A program made the position numbers and the translations under genes. From Eggerthella sp. (GTDB lineage Bacteria; Actinomycetota; Coriobacteriia; Coriobacteriales; Eggerthellaceae), in the NCBI GenBank assembly GCA_030540085.1, contig JAUNWY010000001.1:89480-153479 (forward strand): a stretch of DNA of 64,000 nt, in the 5' to 3' direction. This document shows positions 35,707 to 44,582 of this stretch, one piece after another. Position 1 is the stretch's first letter, and each line of letters starts with the position of its first letter. The notes under the pieces are model-generated. The model had not been told where the DNA came from. It did not search any database and saw only the letters and a program-made list of their open reading frames with translations.

Positions 35707-37335
35707 ATGGAAGGCTTTGAGCTTCTTTCCACCGGTGCTTGGTCCATCCTGCCGCCGCTTCTGGCGCTGGGCCTTGCCCTTATTACCAAGGAGGTGTATT
35801 CCTCCCTGCTGGTTGGCGTGTTCTCAGGCCTGATCATTTACGAGTTTTGCCTTGAAGGCGTCGGTTTCGACCAGCTCATCACCGCGTTTACGCTCATCCC
35901 CCAGGTTATGGCGGAGCAAATCTCATCAAACGCGGCGCTTATCTTGTTCTTAGCGTTATTGGGCGCATTAGTCGTCATCATCGCCATTGCTGGCGGTTCA
36001 CGCGCATACGCTGAATGGGCTGCGAAGCACATCAAGAGCGCACGCATGGCAACCGTCATGACGGCCCTTTTGGGCATCGTGGTATTCGTTGACGACTACT
36101 TCAACTGCCTCACCGTTGGCGCCGTCATGCGCCCCGTAACCGACAAGTTCCGCATCAGCCACGAAAAGCTGGCGTGGATCATCGACTCCACCGCAGCACC
36201 GGTATGCATCATTGCCCCTGTTTCCTCGTGGGCGGTTGCCATGGGCGGCTACATGGGCGAAAACGGCTTCAACACGTTCGTTGCTTCCATTCCGTACAAC
36301 CTCTACGCGCTGGTCACCATCGTGTTCGTGTTTGCTATGTGCGGTTTCGGCAAAGACTTCTTTAGCATGGGCAAGGCTCAGCGCGACTGCGACGCTCATA
36401 CCTACAGCCCCATTCCTCCCCATGCCTCCGCTCTGGAAACGGTATCCAAGGCAGGTGTCCCCAACAATCCCGAAGCCGTCGAAACCGTTATCACCGAGCA
36501 GTCCGACTTGGAGGGCGCCACGAAAGCGGTCGAGCAGTTCAAGGGTCTGGACGTTTCCCCAAATGGCAAGGTATTCGACCTGGTTATCCCTATCGTGGTG
36601 CTTATCGTGTTCTCCATCACGGGCATGCTGTATGTTGGCGGCTTCTTTGAGGGCGTAGACTTCGCAACCGCCGTTGGTGAAAATCCCATCGGCGGATTGT
36701 GCATCGGTGCCGCCGTGGCATTGGTGGTTGCTGCATGCATGTTCTTGCCCCGCAAGCTCACCACCCTGGTTGGCTTCACTGAAGGCGCTTCCGAAGGCGT
36801 TCGCTCTATGGTGGGCGCTATCATGATCCTTGTTTTGGCATGGAGCTTGGGCGGCGCATGCCGCTACATGTTGGGTACGGGCGAATTCGTTTCCAACTTC
36901 CTTACCACTATGGGCTTTGAGCTTTCGTTCTTGCCTGCCGTCATCTTCGTGGTTTCCGGCTTCATCGGATTCGCTATGGGCACTTCCTGGGGCACCGCCG
37001 CCTTGATCCTGCCCATCGTTTTGGGCGTGTTCCCCGAAAGCGACCCGCTGTTCCTGGTCACCATCGGCGCAACGCTTGCTGGCGCAGTATATGGCGACCA
37101 CATCTCGCCCATTTCCGACACCACTATCCTTTCTTCTGCTGGTGCGGAATGTAACCACCTGCGCCACGTGGCTACCCAGCTGCCCTACGCTTCTCTGGTT
37201 GCCATCATCTGCTTGTTTGGATATCTGGTTGCCGGCTTCACCGGTTCGCCTTGGCCTTCGCTTATCGGCGGCATCGCTGTTGCCATCATTATCGTTATTG
37301 CGACGCGCGTGTTCGGTAGCAAAGAAGCTGCATAG
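35707..37335 (+). CDS. NhaC-family Na+/H+ antiporter
   Basis: A 542-residue membrane protein with about eleven or twelve helices and a hydrophilic cytoplasmic loop (about 220-285). Family motifs include VFVDDYFNCLTVGAVMRPV (about 118-136) and TSWGTAALILPIVLGV (about 425-440), and ISPISDTTILSSAGAECNH (about 465-483) carries the conserved SDTT. Members exchange Na+ for H+, and some exchange organic acids or amino acids, so the ion is likely and the exact substrate is not certain. AAGGAG lies nine bases before the ATG. Confidence 0.88.
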   Translation: MEGFELLSTGAWSILPPLLALGLALITKEVYSSLLVGVFSGLIIYEFCLEGVGFDQLITAFTLIPQVMAEQISSNAALILFLALLGALVVIIAIAGGSRAYAEWAAKHIKSARMATVMTALLGIVVFVDDYFNCLTVGAVMRPVTDKFRISHEKLAWIIDSTAAPVCIIAPVSSWAVAMGGYMGENGFNTFVASIPYNLYALVTIVFVFAMCGFGKDFFSMGKAQRDCDAHTYSPIPPHASALETVSKAGVPNNPEAVETVITEQSDLEGATKAVEQFKGLDVSPNGKVFDLVIPIVVLIVFSITGMLYVGGFFEGVDFATAVGENPIGGLCIGAAVALVVAACMFLPRKLTTLVGFTEGASEGVRSMVGAIMILVLAWSLGGACRYMLGTGEFVSNFLTTMGFELSFLPAVIFVVSGFIGFAMGTSWGTAALILPIVLGVFPESDPLFLVTIGATLAGAVYGDHISPISDTTILSSAGAECNHLRHVATQLPYASLVAIICLFGYLVAGFTGSPWPSLIGGIAVAIIIVIATRVFGSKEAA

Positions 37336-37464
37336 GCGTATCGCATCTCGGATCTTGGGGCTGAGCAACGGATACTTTGCGCGCCTTCAGCTCTAAGAGC
37401 GATAGGCGGCGCATCGCACCCACGGCGCCAAAAGCGGCCGTGCGCTTCGCATCAAAGCGATCAT

Positions 37465-37494
37465 GAAGGAGTCCTTCGGGGCTCCTTCTTTTTT
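37465..37494 (+). terminator. terminator downstream of the NhaC-type gene
   Basis: GAAGGAG with inner CC/GG pairs, CTCCTTC, then six T. Confidence 0.88.
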
Positions 37495-37682
37495 GCCCAG
37501 GCAATCGCAGGGCTCAAGTATGCGAACCCGCCGTTCGAAACCTCGGATAATGCGCCCAAGCAAAACATGCAGGCACAACGCCTTGCTGTTTCGGGTGAAA
37601 ACCCCGAGCAAAGCACGGCAAGATTCAAACATTTTGCCATTATTGGACGCTCCCGACCGCCATCGAGGAAAAAGCGGCAAAC

Positions 37683-37706
37683 AAAAAGGCCCCGAGGGGC
37701 CTTTTT
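37683..37706. terminator. bidirectional terminator ending citrate synthase
   Basis: AAAAAGGCCCC, GA, GGGGCCTTTTT, 37 bases beyond the citrate synthase stop on the minus strand. Confidence 0.9.
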
Positions 37707-37742
37707 GTTGTTGTGCTTGCAGATACGACCAGCAAGAAACGC

Positions 37743-39080
37743 TTAGCGCTCTTCGATAGGCTTGTATTCGCGAGCCTTCACGCCCGTTTTGTATGCAGGG
37801 CGGATAATGCGCTTGCCGCTTACCAGTTCCTCGAAGCGGTGGGCAGCCCAACCAGCCATGCGAGAGCAGGCAAACAGCGGAGTGATCATGTCCTGGGGAA
37901 TACCCATCATGGAGTACACGAATCCAGAATACATATCAACGTTTGCGCACATATCCTTCTTGGTGCCCTTTTCCTGCAGGATAACTTCAGGGCTCAGGCG
38001 CTCGATAAGCTTGAGCAAATTCAGCTCCGCCTCAAACTCGGTACCCTTGGCAAGCCTTGTTGCAAAATCCTTGCAGATAACTGCGCGCGGGTCGGAAAGC
38101 GTGTATACCGCATGACCCATGCCGTAGATCAAGCCAGTATGATCGTATGCCTGTTTGTTCACGATTTTGGCAATATAAGAAGCTACTTCGTCTTCGTCTT
38201 CCCAATTCTTAACGTTTTCCTTGATTTCCTTCTGCATGGCCAGAACCTTATGGTTTGCACCACCATGCTTGCTGCCCTTCAAAGAACCGATAGCAGCCGC
38301 ATAAGCAGCATACGGATCGGTGTCGGCAGAGGAAAGAACACGACAAGTGAAGGTGGAGTTGTTGCCGCCACCATGCTCAGCGTGCAGAGACATCATGATG
38401 TCGAGCATGCGTGCTTCTTCAGGGGTGAACTCGCGGTTGGGACGCAGCATGGAAAGGATGGTTTCAGAAGTGGACTGCCCCGGAATAAAGCGATGCATGA
38501 TCATCGACTCATTGTAGAACGCAGCACGCTTGGCATAGTGGGCCAGCACCATGATGCGCGGCAAACGAGAGATAAGCGAAATTGCCGTGCTGATCTCGTG
38601 TTCGAAGGAGCGATCTTCCGCCTTTGGATCGTCGGCATACAGCATGAGCACCGAACGCTGCAAGAGATTCATGATATTACGGGAAGGCGTGCTCATGATC
38701 TTCGAAGCGGTGAAGCCATCGGGCAAATTGCGCTGAGCATCAAGCGCTTCAACAAGCACATCGAGCTGGCTTGATGTGGGAAGTTCCCCCATAAGCAGCA
38801 GATACACGATTTCCTCAAAGCCGCGGCGCTTGGTGGCGTCGCCGCCAACAAGATCGTAGATGCTGTAACCACGGAAGGTGAGCTTGCCTTCGTCGGGAAC
38901 CTTATCGCCTTCATTCATCAGATAACCGTGCACGTTAGAAATATTCGTAACGCCCGCGATTACGCCAGAACCATCGCTGTTGCGCAAGCCGCGCTTTACG
39001 GGGTAACGCTCGTACAGTTCCGGATCGACGGCATTGACCTTTGCGATGTTGTCGTACAGGGAAAGCTTATGGTCTTCCAT
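37743..39080 (-). CDS. gltA: citrate synthase
   Basis: Condenses acetyl-CoA and oxaloacetate to citrate in the cytoplasm. About 445 residues. Catalytic motifs are SLHAEHGGGNNSTF (first His), GSLKGSKHGGANH (second His) and the C-terminal region with the Asp in DMYSGFVYSMMGIP. The extended N-terminal lobe (LYDNIAKVN to VTNISNVHG) is typical of the longer bacterial form. A TTG at 39095 is in frame, but GAAAGGA lies between it and ATG 39080, so I use 39080 (MEDHKLSL). It is a single gene. In anaerobes of this type it usually supports glutamate synthesis. Confidence 0.94.
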   Translation of the reverse strand: MEDHKLSLYDNIAKVNAVDPELYERYPVKRGLRNSDGSGVIAGVTNISNVHGYLMNEGDKVPDEGKLTFRGYSIYDLVGGDATKRRGFEEIVYLLLMGELPTSSQLDVLVEALDAQRNLPDGFTASKIMSTPSRNIMNLLQRSVLMLYADDPKAEDRSFEHEISTAISLISRLPRIMVLAHYAKRAAFYNESMIMHRFIPGQSTSETILSMLRPNREFTPEEARMLDIMMSLHAEHGGGNNSTFTCRVLSSADTDPYAAYAAAIGSLKGSKHGGANHKVLAMQKEIKENVKNWEDEDEVASYIAKIVNKQAYDHTGLIYGMGHAVYTLSDPRAVICKDFATRLAKGTEFEAELNLLKLIERLSPEVILQEKGTKKDMCANVDMYSGFVYSMMGIPQDMITPLFACSRMAGWAAHRFEELVSGKRIIRPAYKTGVKAREYKPIEER

Positions 39081-40137
39081 GGATATTCCTTTCAACTACG
39101 AGATTAGATAGTACACCCCGTTTACGCATCAAAATGCGCACTTTGGCGAACGATAACAAACTGGAAACAAACGGATTCTGTTATGCAACAAAAATTCTTT
39201 GTGTGATTAGTTCTAAAACAACGGGAGTCGAAAATCAACAGACACGCCCCTGTGGGCCCACTTCTCCATTTTATTCCAGCAAAGGCACGCTCTGATATTC
39301 AAAGCAGCCACAGATTCGATAGCCGACAGCGCACCGCGTCGAGCATTTGTTGAAACGGGGCGCGGCACGCATTTCGCCTTCTTTCAGGGAAATGCCGAGC
39401 GGCGTGCGCCTTTGCGGCTCCGAGGGGGGGGCAGGCACCCCTGGGCAAGGGCCAAGCCGTTGAAAGGCGATCCCGCGATGCGGTTGCTCGGGCGGGAGCC
39501 CCTGCGCAGGGGCAAGTCCATCAGGGGGTGGCAAGATTCGTGCGCCGTGCATGATTTGGGGGCTTCGGACGGCGAAAGCGCCCCTTGGTGGCAAGATGTT
39601 CGCGCGGTGTATTCCCCAACGGCGCTCTGCGGGTCTTTTCGGATGCATGGCGCGCATATCTTGCCAAAACTAGCTGTATTTGAATACATGCAGGCGATAT
39701 GTTGCCACGAACCGGTGCTTTTCCCGTCCGAGGCCCCTTCGGGAACGCATCAGGGCGATATGTTGCCATGGCCAGGCGCCGGATGATTGCCACCGAAGTT
39801 CATCGACGGCCTATCTCAGACCGCAATGGGGCACCGGGCAGCACACCCCTCTGTGGCTCTGAGTAAGGTCAGGCAGCGTACGCCTTTGCAGTGCCGAAAA
39901 AAATTATCGGAAGCAAAACCTGCACCCCATGCCGTAATCAGGCTATTTGCCGGCAAACCCTTACGACTATAGTTATCCGCAATAGCTTGAATGCATCAAT
40001 ATAGAAGCGCAATGATAGAATCCAAGCAAGGATTGATACGTTTTTTAGCAGAAAAACGAGCCCGGCCATCGGCTCATCTTCGGCAACCCGCCGCAGTGCT
40101 GCCCTGGCGCCCATTATTCGAGGAGAGAGAAGCCACC
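39081..40137. other. divergent region between citrate synthase and the dehydrogenase gene
   Basis: About 1 kb without a supported gene. It holds copy C of the five-core element (39529-39768). The first 220 bases are A/T-richer and probably contain the citrate synthase promoter. AGGAGAGAG at 40120-40128 is the ribosome site of the next gene. Confidence 0.5.
39529..39768 (+). repeat. five-core palindromic element, copy C
   Basis: Exactly 240 bp. Forward cores begin at 39529 and 39589; reverse cores end at 39666, 39707 and 39768. The centre is 39589-39666 (78 bp). The block between the last two reverse cores (CTTTTCCCGTCCGAGGCCCC) is nearly the same as in copy D. Confidence 0.92.
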
Positions 40138-40995
40138 ATGACGCAAGACATCAATGGCGCAACGCGTCTTATTTGCCTGTTCGGCGACCCTGTCGCACAC
40201 AGCAAATCGCCCCACCTTCACAACCGAGCATTCGAACGCGCCGGCCTGAATTACGCTTATATGGCCTTCCGCGTTCCCGGCGAAGATATGAAGCAGGCAA
40301 CCGACGCAATTCGCCTTCTGAATATGCGCGGCTGCAACCTTACCATGCCGAACAAGATTGCGGTTATCCCGTTCCTGGACAAGCTTGATCCTATTGCCGA
40401 GATGGTAGGCGCCGTCAACACCATCGTCAACGAAGACGGCGTTCTCACCGGGTACAGCACCGATGGCTACGGCTTCATGAAGTCATTCGAAGAGCACGGC
40501 GTCGATGCCAAAGGAAAGAAAATGGTCCTGATGGGCATGGGTGGCGCCGGTACCCCCATCGCCGCGCAGGCAGCACTCGACGGCGTAGGCGAAATCGTGG
40601 TATTCAGCCCTAGCACGGGCAAATCATGGGACCGCGTTGCTGAAGAAGTTGCCCTTGTTGCCGAGAAAACCGGCTGCAAAATCAGCCGTCACGATGCAAA
40701 CGATTTGGACGACTTGCGTGCGCAGCTGGCCGACGCCGACCTTCTGGCAAACGCCACCCCCATCGGCATGGGCAAGCTCGAAGGACAGTCTCCCATCCCC
40801 GACGCATCGTTCTTGCACCCAGGCTTGGTAATCCAAGACGCTATTTACCAGCCAGCAGAAACCGCATTGTTGAAAATGGGCAAAGAGGCTGGCTGCACCA
40901 CCATCAACGGCGAAGGAATGCTGTTCTTCCAGGGCGCCCGCGCCTTCGAGATCTGGACGGGCATAGATTTCCCGCTCTCACCAGACGAAATGTAA
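40138..40995 (+). CDS. aroE: shikimate/quinate dehydrogenase (YdiB-like AroE)
   Basis: About 285 residues. NAD(P)-dependent enzyme that reduces 3-dehydroshikimate to shikimate. Motifs: GDPVAHSKSPHLHN at the start, NLTMPNK with the catalytic Lys, GYSTDGYGF, the nucleotide loop MGMGGAGTPIA, and a C-terminal GEGMLFFQGA with FEIWTG. MPNK in place of VPHK and the C-terminal pattern resemble E. coli YdiB more than AroE, so quinate or a related acid may also be used. ATG 40138 is chosen because AGGAGAGAG lies nine bases upstream; the frame extends to 39991 without support. Confidence 0.88.
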   Translation: MTQDINGATRLICLFGDPVAHSKSPHLHNRAFERAGLNYAYMAFRVPGEDMKQATDAIRLLNMRGCNLTMPNKIAVIPFLDKLDPIAEMVGAVNTIVNEDGVLTGYSTDGYGFMKSFEEHGVDAKGKKMVLMGMGGAGTPIAAQAALDGVGEIVVFSPSTGKSWDRVAEEVALVAEKTGCKISRHDANDLDDLRAQLADADLLANATPIGMGKLEGQSPIPDASFLHPGLVIQDAIYQPAETALLKMGKEAGCTTINGEGMLFFQGARAFEIWTGIDFPLSPDEM

Positions 40996-41017
40996 CAGAG
41001 CAAACAGCGCTACAATT

Positions 41018-41060
41018 AAACGGCGGCGTGCAATGGGGATTGCGCGACCGCCGTTTTCTT
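41018..41060 (+). terminator. terminator of the dehydrogenase gene
   Basis: AAACGGCGG with CGTGCAAT pairs to ATTGCGCG and CCGCCGTTT around GGGG, with T-rich DNA following. Confidence 0.88.
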
Positions 41061-41119
41061 ATATTCAGGGGGCTTGGGCTTTTCCGTCCAAGCAAAAAAT
41101 GAAACTACCAGGAGGGACC

Positions 41120-42433
41120 ATGGACTGGCAGGATGAATACGAGCGCAAGAAAATAACCGTAAACCAGGTATTCGAGCAACATCTAACCGGCAACCAGAAA
41201 ATTTACACGGGCGGCCTTCACGTACCCACCACCATCATCAATGCGCTTATCGACAGGGTTGCAAAGGGCGGCCTTACCCGCATTGATCTCTACGGCAACT
41301 GGATGAACGGCAACATCACCTTCGCGGGGCTCGATGTAACCCCCGAACAGTTCCGCTACCACACCTACTTCGCCGGTCCCAACGAACGAACCGGCTTTGC
41401 CAACGGATCAAAGTGCGTTGCGCACATTCCCGTTCATTTCTCGGACACTAATCGCATGCTGGAAGAAGTTGGGCTCGATTACGCCGTAGTCCAAATGACG
41501 CCGCCCGACGCTCAAGGCAATTGCAACATTGGACCCCTGGGATTCGAGCAAGGCGCATTGCGCGGCGCAAAGCACATCATTGCGCAGATCAACCCACGTC
41601 TTCCCCGTGTGTTCGGCGACTCCCACAACTACCACGTAAGCGCCATCGATGCCTTTGTGCTGCAAGAAGAGCTGCTCGAAGATGTCCAGGTGCCCGCGCC
41701 TACGCCTGAAGAAGCAAAGGTTGCTGAGTTCATCGTCGACCGCGTAAACGATGGCGACACCATTCAGCTGGGCATTGGCGGCATCATCAACGCTATCGCC
41801 GCCGGCTTGGAAAGCAAACAGCACCTGGGGTGCTTCACCGAAATGTTCTCGGACGCTTTTGTTGAACTTCAGCAAAAAGGCGTCATCGACAACTCGCGAA
41901 AGAACTTCATGCCGGGCGTTTCAGTTGCAGGGTATTCGACTGGCACACAGCGCCTGTACGATTTCATTCACGAAAACCCCAGCATGTATTACTCCTCCTA
42001 CGAAATGGTTTGCAATCCTGCCTTCATCGCCAAAAACGACAACCTGGTTTCAGTGAACACCGCCGTCAGCATCGACCTTACGGGGCAAGTGTGCGCTGAG
42101 AGCATCGGCGCACGTCAGTACTCTGCAAGCGGTGGGCAGTTCGACTTCGTACGAGGCGTGAAAAACTCAAAGGGCGGTCGTGGCTTTATCGCCGTAACGA
42201 GCGTGGCGCACACTAAGAACGGTCCTGTTTCGAAGATCGTGCCCACCTTGGCGCCAGGCAGCGCCATAACTAGTCTGCGTAACGATATACATTTTATTGC
42301 GACCGAATACGGTGTCGTCGATCTGCGCTGGGCCGACATCCCCACCCGCGCACAGCGCCTTATCAGCATCGCCCATCCCGATTTCCGCGACGAGCTTACT
42401 TACGAAGCAAAGAAGCTCGGCTTCCTGTACTAG
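41120..42433 (+). CDS. acetyl-CoA hydrolase/4-hydroxybutyrate CoA-transferase family protein
   Basis: A family I CoA-transferase of about 437 residues. It moves CoA between acids such as acetate and 4-hydroxybutyrate, butyrate or succinate through a glutamyl-CoA intermediate. Motifs: QLGIGGIINAI (CoA binding) near 213, FTEMFSDAF with the likely catalytic Glu near 235, and SASGGQFDFVRG near 335. AGGAGGG just before the ATG at 41120 fixes the start; the frame opens at 41033. It may feed acyl-CoA fermentation or acetate recycling. The preferred acid is unknown. Confidence 0.88.
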   Translation: MDWQDEYERKKITVNQVFEQHLTGNQKIYTGGLHVPTTIINALIDRVAKGGLTRIDLYGNWMNGNITFAGLDVTPEQFRYHTYFAGPNERTGFANGSKCVAHIPVHFSDTNRMLEEVGLDYAVVQMTPPDAQGNCNIGPLGFEQGALRGAKHIIAQINPRLPRVFGDSHNYHVSAIDAFVLQEELLEDVQVPAPTPEEAKVAEFIVDRVNDGDTIQLGIGGIINAIAAGLESKQHLGCFTEMFSDAFVELQQKGVIDNSRKNFMPGVSVAGYSTGTQRLYDFIHENPSMYYSSYEMVCNPAFIAKNDNLVSVNTAVSIDLTGQVCAESIGARQYSASGGQFDFVRGVKNSKGGRGFIAVTSVAHTKNGPVSKIVPTLAPGSAITSLRNDIHFIATEYGVVDLRWADIPTRAQRLISIAHPDFRDELTYEAKKLGFLY

Positions 42434-42494
42434 CAGCGCCCTCTGAGCGCAATTCGCGAACCGCAGATTCGTCCAACCAATTCGCAAAATAAAA

Positions 42495-42580
42495 AAGGGC
42501 CGCCCCGATGCCAATGGGAACGCCCCTGTTTCCCACTTCGAAGAAACAGGGGCGTTCAATACAGCGTCAGGGTGGCCCTT
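42495..42580. terminator. nested double hairpin between convergent genes
   Basis: The inner perfect stem pairs GAACGCCCCTGTTTC (42518-42532) with GAAACAGGGGCGTTC (42543-42557). An outer stem pairs AAGGGCCGCCC (42495-42505) with GGGTGGCCCTT (42570-42580). A-rich DNA on the left gives a T-run for the minus-strand MFS transcript. Confidence 0.8.
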
Positions 42581-42665
42581 CGCAGTTCACTATTTTTTCA
42601 CGCGGCAGACCTCTTGAATCGGCTGCTGCGTACAGGGTAGCGCTCTTTTCGCGGCACTTTTTCTA

Positions 42666-43862
42666 CTATGCGGTTTCGCGCTTGCGGTTTTCCGGCTGCA
42701 AGATCAGCACAGCGGCAACAACGGAAACAACTGCGAACAGGGCACCCACCGGCCCCGCCCACACAAAGCCAGGGCCCGAAGCCACCACGCCGCCAAGAAA
42801 CGATCCCGTAGCGATTCCCAAGTCGGAAGAAGTGGGCATAACAGCAGACGCAAGGGTAAGCGCCTTCGGATAATCCTTGGCTGAAGTTTGTAACAAGAAC
42901 GTTTGCAGCGGAGCATTCATGTGGTAGATAAACACACCCGTAAGAACCACGTTAATCACGGCAAGTGCGGTATTACCCGAAGCAAGGCTGGGGCCAAGCA
43001 GCAGAAGCACGAGTGCCTGCAAAGCGAACATGAGGGGCATTTTCGCCAAGCCGTAATGCTGAGCAATGGAGCCGCTGCCCAGATTGGAAACGATGGTTGC
43101 GGCTCCATAGAAGAACAGCACGATACTTACCATCCACACCGAAAGACCCACGCCGTCTTCCAGAATCGGCGTTACGTACACGTAGAACACGTACGTTGCC
43201 GCCATTCCGAATCCCTTCATGATGAGCACCAATATGATGCGGCGATCCTTCAAAATCACCAGCTGATCACGCACGCGAGAAGAAACGTCGGTGGAACCGG
43301 AGCGCGGCACAGAAATCAACAACAGCACAGTAACAATAAGCGCCACGGCTTCTACCGCCATAAACGCCGACTTAATGCCAAACGCATCGGCAAGCAGCGT
43401 GCCGACAGGCGTACCCAAAACACTGGCAACCGAAAAACCCGCGTAAACAAACGAGATAATGCGTGCCGACTGCTCGCGAGAAACGATGTCGTTAATGAAT
43501 GTCATCACCGTGGACAGCAGCACACCTGAAACCACCGCAGTTAGCACACGGGCCACCAACAGCGTTTCATACGTAGGAGCCGCAATGGCCAGGAGGTTGC
43601 CTGCATTGAACACCGCAAGGAACGTCACGAACAGGGGAAACCTGCGAAAACGCCCAGTAGAAAGCACGATGATCGGCGTTGACACCGCATAGGAAATAGC
43701 AAAGAAGCCCACCAAATTACCAGCAGAAGCAAGAGAGATGCCATATTCTTCGGCAATATCGGGCGTGATACCGATAACGATGAACTCTGCAAAACCCAAG
43801 GCAAAACCCACGATAACCAATGCAACCGTTGCAAGTTTTGTGCGCACTGAACCCTCTGCCAC
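42666..43862 (-). CDS. MFS transporter, DHA1-like
   Basis: About 398 residues and twelve helices. Typical of the AraJ/drug:H+ antiporter-1 group, with LGFAEFIVIGITPDIAEEY in helix 1, motif A replaced by STGRFRRFP, and the motif C-like AGFSVASVLGTPVGTLLAD in helix 5. Efflux of a sugar, nucleoside or drug is possible; the substrate is unknown. An ATG at 43871 has GAAGAAGG directly against it, whereas GTG at 43862 has the same site nine bases upstream, so I use 43862. The two differ by three residues. Confidence 0.85.
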   Translation of the reverse strand: MAEGSVRTKLATVALVIVGFALGFAEFIVIGITPDIAEEYGISLASAGNLVGFFAISYAVSTPIIVLSTGRFRRFPLFVTFLAVFNAGNLLAIAAPTYETLLVARVLTAVVSGVLLSTVMTFINDIVSREQSARIISFVYAGFSVASVLGTPVGTLLADAFGIKSAFMAVEAVALIVTVLLLISVPRSGSTDVSSRVRDQLVILKDRRIILVLIMKGFGMAATYVFYVYVTPILEDGVGLSVWMVSIVLFFYGAATIVSNLGSGSIAQHYGLAKMPLMFALQALVLLLLGPSLASGNTALAVINVVLTGVFIYHMNAPLQTFLLQTSAKDYPKALTLASAVMPTSSDLGIATGSFLGGVVASGPGFVWAGPVGALFAVVSVVAAVLILQPENRKRETA

Positions 43863-44226
43863 GAAAGCCATCCTTCTTCACGAGCGGCCGCACAAGCGCA
43901 GCCGCTACCGTTACTTAAATAATGCTAAACCAAGCATGATTAATTTGATTCTTCCCAACAGTATCAAAATCTAGCAAAGGGAGCAGCAAGAAACGCAAGC
44001 CTTCAAAAGCACTGCCGCGAAGAAGGTAGTGCAGGACAGGTGCCGTTTTCTCATTTAGCCATAGGACGCGGCCTAGCTTGCGAATTTCAACACAAGCTAG
44101 GCCCTGTTTGTTGAGCGGGAAAACGGCACCTGCCCCTCCCGCCTATATTTCCACTTTTCCGAGCTGGTCATTTGGATCGAGAAAAGAAAAAGGCCAGCCG
44201 CATAAGCGACTGACCTGCAAATTCGA
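43863..44226. other. intergenic region between the MFS gene and tRNA-Thr
   Basis: No gene. It contains the nested inverted repeat at 44037-44132. Nothing else was recognised. Confidence 0.5.
44037..44132. repeat. nested inverted repeat
   Basis: Outer arms CAGGTGCCGTTTTC (44037-44050) and GAAAACGGCACCTG (44119-44132) are perfect. Inner arms GGCCTAGCTTG (44070-44080) and CAAGCTAGGCC (44093-44103) are perfect and are followed by CTGTTTGTT, so the inner part could act as a terminator. Confidence 0.85.
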
Positions 44227-44302
<76 letters not shown>

Positions 44303-44582
44303 ACTCCCGACGCTAAAAACAAGCGCCATAGAAGTATACGCAACGATCATTTTTTCCGCAAGAGCCAAAATGCCCACTCCCGCAGATTAGCCACCCGCTT
44401 ACGCTCTTACCGCGGTTTTTGCAACAACGTTGCTCCCGTTTGTGCCTTATTTCTGGTTAGATAGACTAAGCGAAACAAGACCTCGATATTTGGCGCATAC
44501 TGTCTCGCACCGAACAGAACAAGAGCGCATACCCCTTTCGGGTTTGCCGCAGAGCGCAAAATCACAGCTGAAAGGAGGCGCG

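Noticed and set aside
35998-37368. A 456-residue minus-strand frame opposite the NhaC-type gene
   Set aside because: Composition is Asn/His/Gln/Asp-rich as expected for an antisense frame of a membrane protein gene; no motif or ribosome site.
37500-37660. Sixth copy of the five-core element
   Set aside because: Only one core-like word (CGGCAAGATTC, 37617) with a nearby TTTGCC is present, and the fixed spacing is missing. At most a remnant.
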